Assembly: GCA_964428055.1 (NCBI GenBank)
Contig: CAYRWM010000007.1
Coordinates: 1 to 62,883, forward strand
Reading direction: 5' to 3'
DNA length: 62,883 nt
Origin: CAYRWM01 sp964428055
GTDB lineage: Bacteria; Bacillota; Clostridia; Christensenellales; Christensenellaceae
A program made the translations under genes and the position numbers. Below the pieces are notes generated by a model. The model ran no database searches, was not told where the DNA came from, and worked only from the letters and a program-made list of their open reading frames with translations. Each line of letters begins with the position of its first letter. Position 1 is the first letter of the stretch. Below, in pieces: positions 37,806 through 45,995 of this stretch.

Positions 37806-38741
37806 TTAAAGTCTTGTTATCTTTACTCTGTCCTCAAGCTCCTTCGCCAGACCGAAGTCGAAGCCCGATGACAGTTCATTCATGGCGGCGGCGGCCGATA
37901 CTCCGGTCGCGTACGCCAGTATATCCTCTGTCGCCATCTCTCTTGAAAAACCGTGAAGCAGTCCCGACAGATAGCAGTCGCCGCATCCGACGGTGTTGAC
38001 CGGGTCTATATCCGGCGGATCCACCTTGTACGCGCTGTCTCCGGCTCTTACTATGCTTCCCCTGCCGCCGAGCGACACTGCGATAACGGGAACACCGTAC
38101 GGATCCAGCTCGCGGATGGCGCTCAGGATATCCGCATCCTCGTCCTCAACTTCGCGGCCGACGAGATACGACAGCTCGTCGAGATTGGGCTTTATAAGGA
38201 AAGGCTTGTACTCGATGCATTTCTTAAGCGTCTCTCCCGACGTATCCAGAAACACGTGATATCCCTTTTCGCTCAGCGCCTCCAGCATCCTGTTGTACAC
38301 ATATGGATCGGCACAGTTTGAGGCGTCACCCGAAAGAGCCAGAAAGTCTCCTTCTTCCGTGTTCTCTCTCATGCACTCGATGATGTCATTAATATCATTA
38401 TCAGTCAGCTGCATACCCTTTTCGGTTATGAGGGTGGAGTCGCCGTTCTTCTCGTTTAAGAGATAGTTCGTCCTGGTCTCGCCTTCCTCTCTGAATATGA
38501 ACTTAACGTCCAGTCCCTCGTATCCGCCCAGCATGTCTATGACCCTTTTACCGGTCGTGCCGTGAGCCATGCCGAAGGCCCTGGAGTCGTCCCCCATGAC
38601 GGAAAGATCGATGGATACGTGTGTCCCCTTTCCGCCTATGGTATCCTTTACTTCCTTTATCCTTGTCGTGATATTCCGTTTGAACTCGTCAACGTAGAGT
38701 ATCTTATCCACGGCCGGATTCAGCGTCAGCGTGTTGATCAT
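37806..38741 (-). CDS. PfkB-family hexose kinase (1-phosphofructokinase/tagatose-6-phosphate kinase-like)
   Basis: About 311 residues. TLNPAVDKILYVDEF opens the protein; GGKGTHVS is the first PfkB signature and NTVGCGDCYLSGLL the second, with the catalytic Asp in GCGD. The LacC/FruK branch acts on sugar phosphates or fructose 1-phosphate. I place the start at ATG 38741 (GGAG nine bases upstream) and reject a TTG at 38756. It is the first gene of the leftward operon, next to the operators. A second kinase in the same operon suggests two phosphorylation steps or two substrates. Confidence 0.88.
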   Translation of the reverse strand: MINTLTLNPAVDKILYVDEFKRNITTRIKEVKDTIGGKGTHVSIDLSVMGDDSRAFGMAHGTTGKRVIDMLGGYEGLDVKFIFREEGETRTNYLLNEKNGDSTLITEKGMQLTDNDINDIIECMRENTEEGDFLALSGDASNCADPYVYNRMLEALSEKGYHVFLDTSGETLKKCIEYKPFLIKPNLDELSYLVGREVEDEDADILSAIRELDPYGVPVIAVSLGGRGSIVRAGDSAYKVDPPDIDPVNTVGCGDCYLSGLLHGFSREMATEDILAYATGVSAAAAMNELSSGFDFGLAKELEDRVKITRL

Positions 38742-38803
38742 TTTACGATTCTCCAAACCTTAAATTTAACAAACAAAACAAATCGGTCATGATTTACAGT
38801 TAT

Positions 38804-38832
38804 ATATTACCATTTATGACCGAATTATGCAA
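38804..38832 (-). promoter_or_regulatory. Leftward promoter (pfkB operon)
   Basis: On the minus strand TTGCAT (38832-38827), 17 bases, TAATAT (38809-38804). The spacer contains one TCGGTCAT box and a second box lies just downstream. Confidence 0.7.
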
Positions 38833-38838
38833 CAGGTA

Positions 38839-38867
38839 TTGACAAAAAAAATGTAAAGTGCTAAAAT
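38839..38867 (+). promoter_or_regulatory. Rightward promoter (epimerase-dehydrogenase operon)
   Basis: TTGACA (38839-38844), 17 bases, TAAAAT (38862-38867). An operator box begins right after the -10 and another lies 20 bases further, well placed for repression. Confidence 0.85.
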
Positions 38868-38930
38868 TTAGTCATAAACAAACAAATTCGGTCATATTTC
38901 AACACAAAAATCAATACGGAGGACACACAG

Positions 38931-39908
38931 ATGAAATTAGGTTTTTTCACTGCGAACTTTACAGAGAAGCCCCTGGAAGAAGTATGCCAGCTGGTATCGT
39001 CCTACGGCTATGAAGCCATAGAGATACCCGCGTACGAGGGGAACGGCCAGCTCGAGACAGCAGACGTACTCAAAGGCAACAACGCCGTTAACATAAAGAA
39101 GATGGTCGAGAGCTACGGCCTCGAGATATCCGCTCTTTCCAACCACTCCGACTCCTTCCTCATCATGGGGCCGACTGGAGTCGAGACCGACTTCATATAC
39201 AAGGGAACGCCCGAAGAAAAGATCGCGCACGGCACCGAGAGCCTGATCAGGACCGCTCAGGCGGCCAACGCTCTTGAGGTACCGGTTGTCGTCGGATACC
39301 CCGGCATCGAGAACTGGGGCCGCTTCTACTTCTTCCCCTACGGACAGGGCTGGAAAGAATACGAGCAGCAATTCGCCGACAGGTTCACACCCATCCTCGA
39401 CAAGTTCAAGGAATACGGTGTCAAGTTCGCGATAGAGCCTCATCCCAACAGCTACGTATATGACATTCACACGGCAGAAAAGGCGATCGAGCTCGTGGGC
39501 GGACACCCATGCCTCGGTTACAACCTGGATCCCGCGAACATAATCTACCTAGGTCTCATGGTCGAGAACTTCATAGACAGACTCGCCGGCAGGATATTCC
39601 ACGTTCACGCGAAGGACGCCCAGCTTGTGAGACACAACATCGCGACAGGCGGATCGCTCATGCACGGCGACATGAAGCAGCTCGACATGTCCTTCCGTTT
39701 CCGCATCCCCGGCTGGGGCCAGGTACCGTGGAAGGAAGTCATAACGGAGCTCGCGCTTACCGGTTACGACGGAGTACTCTCGTACGAGCATGAGGACGTC
39801 ACAATGAGCCGTATGGACGGCGTCAAGAAGACGGTCGCTTTCCTAAAGCCCCTGCTCATAGAGAGCCCCTACGAAGGCAGAACGGACCAGCTGTTCGGCA
39901 ACGAGTGA
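38931..39908 (+). CDS. Sugar phosphate isomerase/epimerase (TIM barrel)
   Basis: A 325-residue metal-dependent TIM barrel of the IolE/xylose-isomerase-like family. Likely metal ligands are Glu169 (AIEPHPNS), Asp200 (NLDPAN), His226 (HVHAKD) and Glu286 (SYEHED). It is longer than the relative at 17568 and not closely similar to it. First gene of the rightward arm; GGAGG precedes the ATG. With a dehydrogenase of the Gfo/Idh/MocA family behind it, it resembles inositol- or sugar-oxidation pairs. It could supply the ketose for the kinase and aldolase across the promoter region; that is inference. Confidence 0.85.
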   Translation: MKLGFFTANFTEKPLEEVCQLVSSYGYEAIEIPAYEGNGQLETADVLKGNNAVNIKKMVESYGLEISALSNHSDSFLIMGPTGVETDFIYKGTPEEKIAHGTESLIRTAQAANALEVPVVVGYPGIENWGRFYFFPYGQGWKEYEQQFADRFTPILDKFKEYGVKFAIEPHPNSYVYDIHTAEKAIELVGGHPCLGYNLDPANIIYLGLMVENFIDRLAGRIFHVHAKDAQLVRHNIATGGSLMHGDMKQLDMSFRFRIPGWGQVPWKEVITELALTGYDGVLSYEHEDVTMSRMDGVKKTVAFLKPLLIESPYEGRTDQLFGNE

Positions 39909-39925
39909 TAGAAGAGGTCAGGCTT

Positions 39926-41068
39926 ATGAAACAGTTCAGAGTAGGTGTAATAGGCACCGGTTTTATAGGGAAGGTCCATATAGAGACATTAAGGCGTCTC
40001 GGCAACATCGATGTCGTGGCTCTGGCAGACACGAATATGGCGGCGGAAACGGCGGAGGAACTCTGCGTCCCCTACTGCTTCGAGGATTACAAAGAGATGA
40101 TCGACAGGATGAATCTCGACTGCATACACATCTGCACGCCTAATTTCACGCACTATGAGATCGCGATGTACGCGCTCGATCACGGCGTGAACGTTCTTTC
40201 CGAAAAGCCCATGACAACGAGCATCGACGATGCGAAAAAGCTCGTCGACAAGATGAAGGAAACGGGCCTCGTATGCGCCATCAACTTCCACAACAGGTTC
40301 TATCCCATGACGCATCATCTGATGAACCTTGTAAAGGACGGATATCTAGGAGACATATTCTCCATATCCGGTTCATATACGCAGGACTGGCTGCTGTTCG
40401 AAAAGGACTACAGCTGGAGACTCAACTCGGCTGAATCCGGCAACACCCGCGTAATAGCTGATATAGGTTCACACTGGATGGATCTGGTTGAGTTCCTGTC
40501 GGGCCAGAAGATAACCGAAGTGTGCGCCGACTTTTCAACGATACATCCGACCAGGAAAAAGCCGAAAAAGCAGGTGCTCGCGTTTTCGACAGAGACCTTC
40601 AGCGATGACGACTATGAGGATATCCCGATAGATACCGAAGACAATGCCTCCGTAATGTTCAGGTTCTCGAACGGCGCCAAGGGCTCCGCGTTCTTCTCAC
40701 AGGTCATCGCCGGAAAATCTGTGGCGATCGACGTCCTGCTCGGCGGATACAAGAAATCGGCCGAGTGGCACAGCGAAGACTGCAACAACCTCTGGGTGGG
40801 CAACCGCGACAGCTACAAGGAATTCCTTGAAAAGGGTCCGGCAACGATACACCCGAGGAGTGCGGACAAGGTCGCGTACCCCTTAGGGCATCTCGAAGGA
40901 TTCACGGACGCTTTCAAGCAGTGCTTCAAAGAAGTGTACAAAAAGATAGCGGATCCGTCATTCGAGGGATCGTTCGCGACGTTCGAGGACGGTCTTCATG
41001 AAATGATACTCTGCGAAAAGATATTCGAGAGCGCAAAGAAATCGGCCTGGGTAAAAATAGAAGGCTGA
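39926..41068 (+). CDS. Gfo/Idh/MocA-family NAD(P)-dependent oxidoreductase
   Basis: About 380 residues. The Rossmann motif GVIGTGFIGKVH is at the N-terminus, and the EKPMTTS motif carries the family's catalytic lysine. The C-terminal half is the usual alpha/beta substrate domain. The start at 39926 is chosen because GAGGT precedes it by seven bases; a GTG at 39905 overlaps the previous stop and has no such site. It is likely to oxidise or epimerise a sugar or cyclitol through a keto intermediate. Operon partner of the TIM-barrel epimerase. Confidence 0.88.
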   Translation: MKQFRVGVIGTGFIGKVHIETLRRLGNIDVVALADTNMAAETAEELCVPYCFEDYKEMIDRMNLDCIHICTPNFTHYEIAMYALDHGVNVLSEKPMTTSIDDAKKLVDKMKETGLVCAINFHNRFYPMTHHLMNLVKDGYLGDIFSISGSYTQDWLLFEKDYSWRLNSAESGNTRVIADIGSHWMDLVEFLSGQKITEVCADFSTIHPTRKKPKKQVLAFSTETFSDDDYEDIPIDTEDNASVMFRFSNGAKGSAFFSQVIAGKSVAIDVLLGGYKKSAEWHSEDCNNLWVGNRDSYKEFLEKGPATIHPRSADKVAYPLGHLEGFTDAFKQCFKEVYKKIADPSFEGSFATFEDGLHEMILCEKIFESAKKSAWVKIEG

Positions 41069-41081
41069 GTTCGAAACACAT

Positions 41082-41112
41082 AAAAGCATCTCCCCCGGGA
41101 GGTGCTTTTTTT
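41082..41112 (+). terminator. Terminator of the rightward sugar operon
   Basis: AGCATCTCCC pairs with GGGAGGTGCT, followed by seven T. It begins 14 bases after the stop. Confidence 0.9.
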
Positions 41113-41125
41113 ATCTTTCCCGAAT

Positions 41126-41150
41126 GAAAAGACGCCGCTTTGAGCGGCGC
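41126..41150 (-). terminator. Terminator of the first sugar-binding lipoprotein gene
   Basis: On the minus strand GCGCCGCT pairs with AGCGGCGT across a three-base loop, followed by CTTTTC. It is back to back with the plus-strand terminator of the convergent operon. Confidence 0.75.
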
Positions 41151-41197
41151 CTCTGGTTTCTTTTCCGTTTCACGGAACGGATATCATGTTCTATTGA

Positions 41198-42454
41198 TTA
41201 TTTGTATGATTCGTCGTCCGTGAACTTGGGATCGTTGATGTCCGTTACGAACAGTCCCTTTTCATATCCGTCAAGGAATGCATCGACGTCTGTTACGGGG
41301 ATCAGCGGCATCTCGAGTTTCTCACTGATGTCATCCCTTGTGTATGACGTGAGATAGAGATGGATGAATCTTCTGAAGTCCTGTCCGAGCGACCATGCCT
41401 TGATCTGCTGATAAAGCGTTGATCCTTCAAGTGAAGCGGGCTGGTTGACGTCCTGTGCGATTATGCCGTCCTGTGCCCACTGCCATGACATCTCACGGCC
41501 GTTGCAGCTTGTGATCAGATAATCGGAAGGATTGAGACCTGCGTCTTTGAGAGCGTTCAGAACACCCTCGCACATCGGGTTGTTCTGTACGTAAATGGCA
41601 TCGAATCCGTCAGGTCCGAGAGACGTTATAGCGTCGGACATTGCTTTCTGCGCGGGATCGGGAGCCCAGTTACCTGCTGCCCAGAATACGATCTCGACAT
41701 CCTGTGTGCCGTCAAGCTTCGTGTTTCCTTCGTTCATCATTATGTCATCAACTTCAGCGCCGAGGTTTCTTCCGCCTTCCTTGAGACCTTCTAAAAGACC
41801 TCTGGTCTGTCCTGCAGCTGAACCCTGTCCGAGAACGCCCTGAATGTTGATGATCTTCTTTGCGCCTGCCTCAGCAAGATACAGACCCGTGTACTTGCCG
41901 GCTTCGACGAAGTCGAATCCTTCAGCACCGGTCGCGTCGGTAGCATTGGGAGCGCTTGAGAAGTTATGGCCTGCACCGAAGTACGGGATACCGGCGTCCT
42001 TGCACTTTGCGATACACTCTGAAGTCGCATCGACTGAGTTCTGGATGACAACGATGACGTCATATCCTGCCGTGATAAAGTTCTCAACAGCCGTGATCTG
42101 CTCTGCAGCCGTTGACTGACCTACCTGATAGTCTATCGTCCAATCGCACTCGGGATCCAGTTTTGCGCAGCCTTCCATGGCCTGTTCCATTATCTGGTAA
42201 TAGGAGTCGGCAGCGTCAGCATAGAAACCGATCGAAAGGACCGACTTGGCCTCGGCGGGTTCTTCAGCGGGAGCTTCTTCCTCAGCAGGCTCTTCAGCCG
42301 GAGCTTCAGCAGGTTCCTCAGCGGGAGCCTCTTCTGCGGGAGCGGCTTCTTCAGCGGCTTCTTCAGCAGCGGGAGCGGCTTCTTCCGCCTGGCATGCCGC
42401 GAATACAGCGACTACCATGAGGACGCAGATTACTAATGCAATAATCTTCTTCAT
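41198..42454 (-). CDS. Sugar-binding lipoprotein (periplasmic-binding-protein-like, type 1)
   Basis: A 418-residue substrate-binding protein. The lipoprotein signal ends in the lipobox VFAAC near residue 20. Residues about 23-68 are a low-complexity Glu/Ala/Pro linker (EEAPAEEP units), then a type 1 periplasmic-binding fold starts (SIGFYADAADSYY) with AGYDVIVVIQNSVDAT and NIQGVLGQGSAAGQTRG, as in ribose/galactose-type binding proteins. The paralogue at 44400 is very similar over the whole length. No ABC permease or ATPase gene is nearby, so the transporter is elsewhere or the protein serves as a sensor. Confidence 0.9.
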   Translation of the reverse strand: MKKIIALVICVLMVVAVFAACQAEEAAPAAEEAAEEAAPAEEAPAEEPAEAPAEEPAEEEAPAEEPAEAKSVLSIGFYADAADSYYQIMEQAMEGCAKLDPECDWTIDYQVGQSTAAEQITAVENFITAGYDVIVVIQNSVDATSECIAKCKDAGIPYFGAGHNFSSAPNATDATGAEGFDFVEAGKYTGLYLAEAGAKKIINIQGVLGQGSAAGQTRGLLEGLKEGGRNLGAEVDDIMMNEGNTKLDGTQDVEIVFWAAGNWAPDPAQKAMSDAITSLGPDGFDAIYVQNNPMCEGVLNALKDAGLNPSDYLITSCNGREMSWQWAQDGIIAQDVNQPASLEGSTLYQQIKAWSLGQDFRRFIHLYLTSYTRDDISEKLEMPLIPVTDVDAFLDGYEKGLFVTDINDPKFTDDESYK

Positions 42455-42501
42455 TCTTTTCTTTTCCCCCTTGTTTTATTATTGGCAATGTCTGGGTTTT
42501 A

Positions 42502-42539
42502 TCATGCCAAAATATAAATCAAATAATGCTTCCGTTCAA
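42502..42539 (-). promoter_or_regulatory. Promoter and TTTTGGCATGA box of the first sugar-binding lipoprotein
   Basis: On the minus strand TTGAAC (42539-42534), 17 bases, TATATT (42516-42511), directly followed by TTTTGGCATGA (42512-42502). The same 11-mer lies at 45708-45718 ahead of the paralogue. It fits an operator at the transcription start. Confidence 0.55.
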
Positions 42540-42661
42540 ATCGGATGCATCATATATTCGGTTTTTGTTCTGTCTTGCTTAAAAAAATTAAATTAATACC
42601 CTCTGCATATTATTGTATCATAATATGTATGGTTTTGTGAAATATTTTTCAAAGAATATAT

Positions 42662-42690
42662 AAAGGATGCTCCCCTGAAAGGAGCATCCT
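42662..42690 (-). terminator. Terminator of the URO-D methyltransferase operon
   Basis: Ten-base stem AGGATGCTCC/GGAGCATCCT with a seven-base loop. The minus-strand tail is TTTATATATT; the plus-strand side also has a T run a few bases on. Confidence 0.7.
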
Positions 42691-42716
42691 TATCGCTTTT
42701 TTATATTTCTTCAGGC

Positions 42717-43727
42717 TCAGCCGTATACCCTTTTAACAGCTTCGGCGACAGACATGAGATTCTCCTCCGGAGTATCTTTAGGCACTTCGCAGCCGGCTGA
42801 TGTTATGTATCTTTCGGCGCTGTTATCGCGTATCAGCTTCTCGACAGTATTCGATATCGTCAGCGGATCAGACTGCAGCAGCACTCCCACCGGGTCGTAG
42901 TTGCCCGAAAAAGCGCACTTTCCGCGGCACGCTTCAGCTGCTTTCTCTATCGGGTTCATCCAGTCAACGTCGAGTATGTCTATAAGATCCGTCGGGATCT
43001 TGTCTATGAACGGCGTTATGTTGCCGCATATATGCAGCTTGATACTGGCGCCCATCTCCTTTATTGCTTGGAACAGTCTCGTCTCAAATACGACCGCCTT
43101 GTCCTCATAGAGATAAGGACCCGCAACGGATGCTATGGCGTCTCCGACGCCTATTATGTCAGCTCCTGCGTCCACCTGAGCCCTGGCGTAGAGTACAGCC
43201 TGCTCAAGGCAGAATTCCAGAAGATCGTCCGCGAAGCCTTCTTCATCCATTATCTCCATCAGAAACTCGTTGACGCCCATGAGGTCCGCGGCCTCCGCGA
43301 AGCATCCTTCCACCCATCCGCAGACGGGGAAAGAATCTCCGAGCTTTTTCCTGTAGAGTTCAACGGCCTTTACGCTTTCGGACATGCGCTTTCCGTCCTC
43401 GGGCTTAACGACCTTGAGTTTCAGGACATCCTCAGCTGAGTTTATTAGATTGCACTTCGGGTAAGGCACGTCGTCTTCCGGAAAAACGACATCGACGCCC
43501 ACGTCGTGGGCTTCATGCATCGGGTCGGACATGACCGTCACGAGATCCAGTCCGTACTTCTCTGCCACGGCTATATTGCCGTCCACGAGAAGCCTGTGAT
43601 CCGTTACATAGTCAGAGTACTTAACGCCCGTCTCTTTGGCGCCGAGCATCATTATAATATTAGTATTGGGAGTCCTGTCTACAGGCTTCCCGTCCATACA
43701 AGCAAACAGTCTTTCTCTTGAATTCAT
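42717..43727 (-). CDS. Uroporphyrinogen decarboxylase-family protein (MtaA/CmuA-like methyltransferase)
   Basis: A 336-residue URO-D-fold protein. KLHICGN followed by a Cys about 50 residues later fits the H-x-C...C zinc site of corrinoid:coenzyme M-type methyltransferases rather than true HemE, which lacks it. GNYDPVGVL and a DPMHEAHD segment line the barrel. In bacteria such proteins often take part in methyl or demethylation steps with a corrinoid protein; none is visible here. It begins ten bases after a zinc-ribbon gene and lies between the two sugar-binding lipoproteins. Substrate unknown. Confidence 0.82.
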   Translation of the reverse strand: MNSRERLFACMDGKPVDRTPNTNIIMMLGAKETGVKYSDYVTDHRLLVDGNIAVAEKYGLDLVTVMSDPMHEAHDVGVDVVFPEDDVPYPKCNLINSAEDVLKLKVVKPEDGKRMSESVKAVELYRKKLGDSFPVCGWVEGCFAEAADLMGVNEFLMEIMDEEGFADDLLEFCLEQAVLYARAQVDAGADIIGVGDAIASVAGPYLYEDKAVVFETRLFQAIKEMGASIKLHICGNITPFIDKIPTDLIDILDVDWMNPIEKAAEACRGKCAFSGNYDPVGVLLQSDPLTISNTVEKLIRDNSAERYITSAGCEVPKDTPEENLMSVAEAVKRVYG

Positions 43728-43737
43728 AATACTCCGC

Positions 43738-44244
43738 TTACAGGAATTTCCTGTTGAATTTTATCTCCTCTTTTCCGCCGGGTACAGCGGTAAACTTATA
43801 ATCGCCCTTAAAGGCGACCCCGTACTGATCGGTAACGAACACGGTATTCTCTTTTGTGTACGTGTTGAACGTGAGAGTAGCGCCGTTCTTCAGGTTTCCG
43901 ACCTTAACGCCATTGAGGTATACCTGCTGAGAGACAGCCATGCCTACAAAACTGGAAAGTCTTGTGATCTCGACCACGCAGGGCTCGGAGAGCAGTTCGT
44001 CATCAGCCGCCACAAGGGGCAGTGCTTCAAACTTTTTCTTGCATTTCATGCACTGGTATTTTACGGGTTTGAGCTCGAAATCCTTTTTGGAAGCCGAGGA
44101 CATAGCCATGTTGCCGACGGCACCGAGCATTCCCACACTCAGCGCAGCCCCCAGAGATCCCTTTGTCCCCAGTATCCTGAATTCATCCGCCCCGCATTCA
44201 GGGCACTTCAGGTTCTTTACACTCGGGTATTGAACATCACTCAT
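43738..44244 (-). CDS. Zinc-ribbon protein of unknown function
   Basis: A 168-residue protein I do not recognise by name. Cysteine pairs CPEC (14-17) and CMKC (65-68) would bind one zinc. Between them is a Gly/Ala/Met-rich stretch (GSLGAALSVGMLGAVGNMA) that could be a short membrane or glycine-zipper segment. The second half is beta-rich (VYLNGVKVGNLKNGATL), like small PEGA-type domains. It is co-transcribed with the URO-D protein, ten bases ahead of it. Membrane association is possible but not certain. Confidence 0.65.
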   Translation of the reverse strand: MSDVQYPSVKNLKCPECGADEFRILGTKGSLGAALSVGMLGAVGNMAMSSASKKDFELKPVKYQCMKCKKKFEALPLVAADDELLSEPCVVEITRLSSFVGMAVSQQVYLNGVKVGNLKNGATLTFNTYTKENTVFVTDQYGVAFKGDYKFTAVPGGKEEIKFNRKFL

Positions 44245-44340
44245 AATCTTAACCCCCTGTTTACTGTGATTGAGACCGGAAACGGCCTTCTTAATATTAT
44301 AGTATTATCCAGCCTGCCTTCGGTCAAGAAGGTTTTAGAC

Positions 44341-44371
44341 AAAAAGAAGGCTGCCGTTAAAGGCAGCCTTC
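44341..44371 (-). terminator. Terminator of the second sugar-binding lipoprotein gene
   Basis: Minus strand: GAAGGCTGCC pairs with GGCAGCCTTC around a six-base loop, followed by TTTTTG. It ends about 30 bases past the stop. Confidence 0.85.
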
Positions 44372-44399
44372 ATCTGATCTTGTTTAATCCGTCACAGGA

Positions 44400-45668
44400 T
44401 TATTTTCCTGCATAAGCCTCCATGTCTTTGACTTCGGGGCTGTTGATGTCAACATCGATCGTTCCTGCTTCATACATTTCGAGGAACTTGTCGATATCTG
44501 TGCAGGGGATCATCGTGGGCTCGAGCTCTGCGATGGTCTTCTCTGTGTAAGGTGTGAGGTAAGGATGGATCCACTTTCTGTAGTCTTCACCCTTTGCCCA
44601 TGCCTTGACCTGCTGGTATGCGAGAGCACCTTCAAATGCTGCGGGCTGGTTGCAGTCGAGGTTCATGATGCCGTCCTTTGCCCACTGCCATGAGATCTCA
44701 CGGCCGTTGCAGCAACCGATCCAGTAATCCTTGGGATCGAGGCCTGCATTTTCCATAGCAGCTATAACACCTTCGCACATAGGATCGTTGTGTACGTATA
44801 CACCGTCGAATCCGTCGGGACCGAGTGATGTGATAGCGTCTGTCATGCACTTCTGTGCTGTGTCAGCGATCCACTCACCTGCGCCCCAGAATACGATCTC
44901 TGTATCCTGTGTTCCGTCATACTTAGCATTACGCTCGTTGATGAGGATATCTTCTACGTCAGCACCGAGGTTTGCTCCGCCTTCTTCAAGACCGAGGAGC
45001 AGTCCTCTTGACTGTCCGCCGGCTGAACCCTGGCCGAGAACACCCTGGATGTTGATGATCTTGTGGATTCCGCGCTCTGCAGCATCGAGACCTGCATATT
45101 TACCGGCCTGGACGAAGTCGAATGCGATGGAACCTTCAGCGTCCGTGCAATTGTCAGCGCTTGAGAAATCATGCGTGAGTCCGAAGTAGGGGATACCTGC
45201 GTCTTCGCACTTTGCGATACACTCAGATGTTGCTTCAACAGAGTTCTGGATAACGCAGATTACGTCGTATCCGGCTGTGATGAAGTTCTCAACAGCTGTG
45301 ATCTGCTCTGTAGCTGTGCCCTGTCCGAGCTGATAGTCGATCGTCCAGTCGCACTCGGGATCGAGTTTTGCACATCCGTCCATTGCTTCGTAAAGAAGGT
45401 CATAGTAGGAACCTGCAGCGTCTGCATACAGACCGATGTCGAGCTTGATGGGCTCTCCGGCCGGTGCTTCTTCAGCGGGCTCTTCAGCGGGAGCTTCTTC
45501 CTCAGCAGGCGCTTCAGCGGGCTCCTCAGCGGGAGCTTCTTCCTCGGCAGCGGGAGCAGCTTCTTCAGCGGCTTCTTCAGCAGCGGGAGCGGCTTCTTCT
45601 GCCTGGCATGCTGCGAAAACAGCTACGACCATCAGTACACAAATTACTAATGCGATAACTTTTTTCAT
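44400..45668 (-). CDS. Sugar-binding lipoprotein, paralogue of the one at 41198
   Basis: A 422-residue protein with the same parts as its paralogue: a lipobox VFAAC near residue 20, an Ala/Glu/Pro linker to about 73, and a type 1 periplasmic-binding fold (DIGLYADAAGSYYD, AGYDVICVIQNSVEAT, NIQGVLGQGSAGGQSRG, CNGREISWQWAKDG). Most aligned positions are identical, including three conserved cysteines outside the lipobox. The signal peptides differ at one or two residues. It ends without a transporter gene. The two copies bracket the URO-D and zinc-ribbon genes, which suggests duplication around them. Confidence 0.9.
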   Translation of the reverse strand: MKKVIALVICVLMVVAVFAACQAEEAAPAAEEAAEEAAPAAEEEAPAEEPAEAPAEEEAPAEEPAEEAPAGEPIKLDIGLYADAAGSYYDLLYEAMDGCAKLDPECDWTIDYQLGQGTATEQITAVENFITAGYDVICVIQNSVEATSECIAKCEDAGIPYFGLTHDFSSADNCTDAEGSIAFDFVQAGKYAGLDAAERGIHKIINIQGVLGQGSAGGQSRGLLLGLEEGGANLGADVEDILINERNAKYDGTQDTEIVFWGAGEWIADTAQKCMTDAITSLGPDGFDGVYVHNDPMCEGVIAAMENAGLDPKDYWIGCCNGREISWQWAKDGIMNLDCNQPAAFEGALAYQQVKAWAKGEDYRKWIHPYLTPYTEKTIAELEPTMIPCTDIDKFLEMYEAGTIDVDINSPEVKDMEAYAGK

Positions 45669-45707
45669 TACTCTTTTTTCCTCCTAATATTATGTTGACA
45701 TGATCTT

Positions 45708-45718
45708 TCATGCCAAAA
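45708..45718 (-). promoter_or_regulatory. TTTTGGCATGA box before the second lipoprotein gene
   Basis: The 11-mer is identical to the one at 42502-42512 and is 40 bases ahead of the start codon. Here it forms the left half of an inverted repeat (TTGGCATGA, four bases, TCATGTCAA, one mismatch), as expected for a dimeric repressor site or RNA hairpin. Confidence 0.45.
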
Positions 45719-45826
45719 CTTTGTTGACTCTTTGTTTTTTTACATAACCGCCGCTTTATAGATTCATATGTGTATTCGTATAAATAAAAAGTGAAGACTT
45801 ATGCAATTATGTCAACCAATATATAT

Positions 45827-45856
45827 ATTTTACAAATATGACTGAACAATTGTCAA
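45827..45856 (-). promoter_or_regulatory. Candidate promoter of the second sugar-binding lipoprotein gene
   Basis: On the minus strand TTGACA (45856-45851), 18 bases, TAAAAT (45832-45827). This would give a leader of about 150 bases. The rest of the 327-base interval from 45669 is very AT-rich and shows no gene. Confidence 0.55.
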
Positions 45857-45956
45857 TGTAATAATTATTGTATTTTTTGAAAAATCATATACAGGGGATT
45901 TGCACTATATTGCTAAGGGAATAAAGCCTTCGAGCACCAATATAATATAATATAAA

Positions 45957-45982
45957 ATAAAACGGCCTGACCTTTCAGGGCC
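45957..45982 (-). terminator. Terminator of tRNA-Thr
   Basis: Minus strand: GGCCCTGA/TCAGGCC stem with one bulge, then GTTTTATTTTAT, 14 bases after the tRNA 3' end. Confidence 0.75.
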
Positions 45983-45995
45983 AAGCCATTTTTTA

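Larger units (their letters stand above)
38780..38897. promoter_or_regulatory. Four-box operator array for the divergent sugar locus
   Basis: TCGGTCAT at 38783-38790 (+), 38816-38823 (-) and 38888-38895 (+), plus the variant TTAGTCAT at 38868-38875 (+). Flanks agree with AATTCGGTCATAAAT. Two boxes lie in or after the leftward promoter, and two at and after the rightward -10. Probable target of the DeoR protein at 36344. Confidence 0.75.

Noticed and set aside
42502..42512. Sigma-54 promoter suggested by TTGGCA
   Set aside because: There is no TTGC at the required distance, and a sigma-A-type -35/-10 pair fits better.
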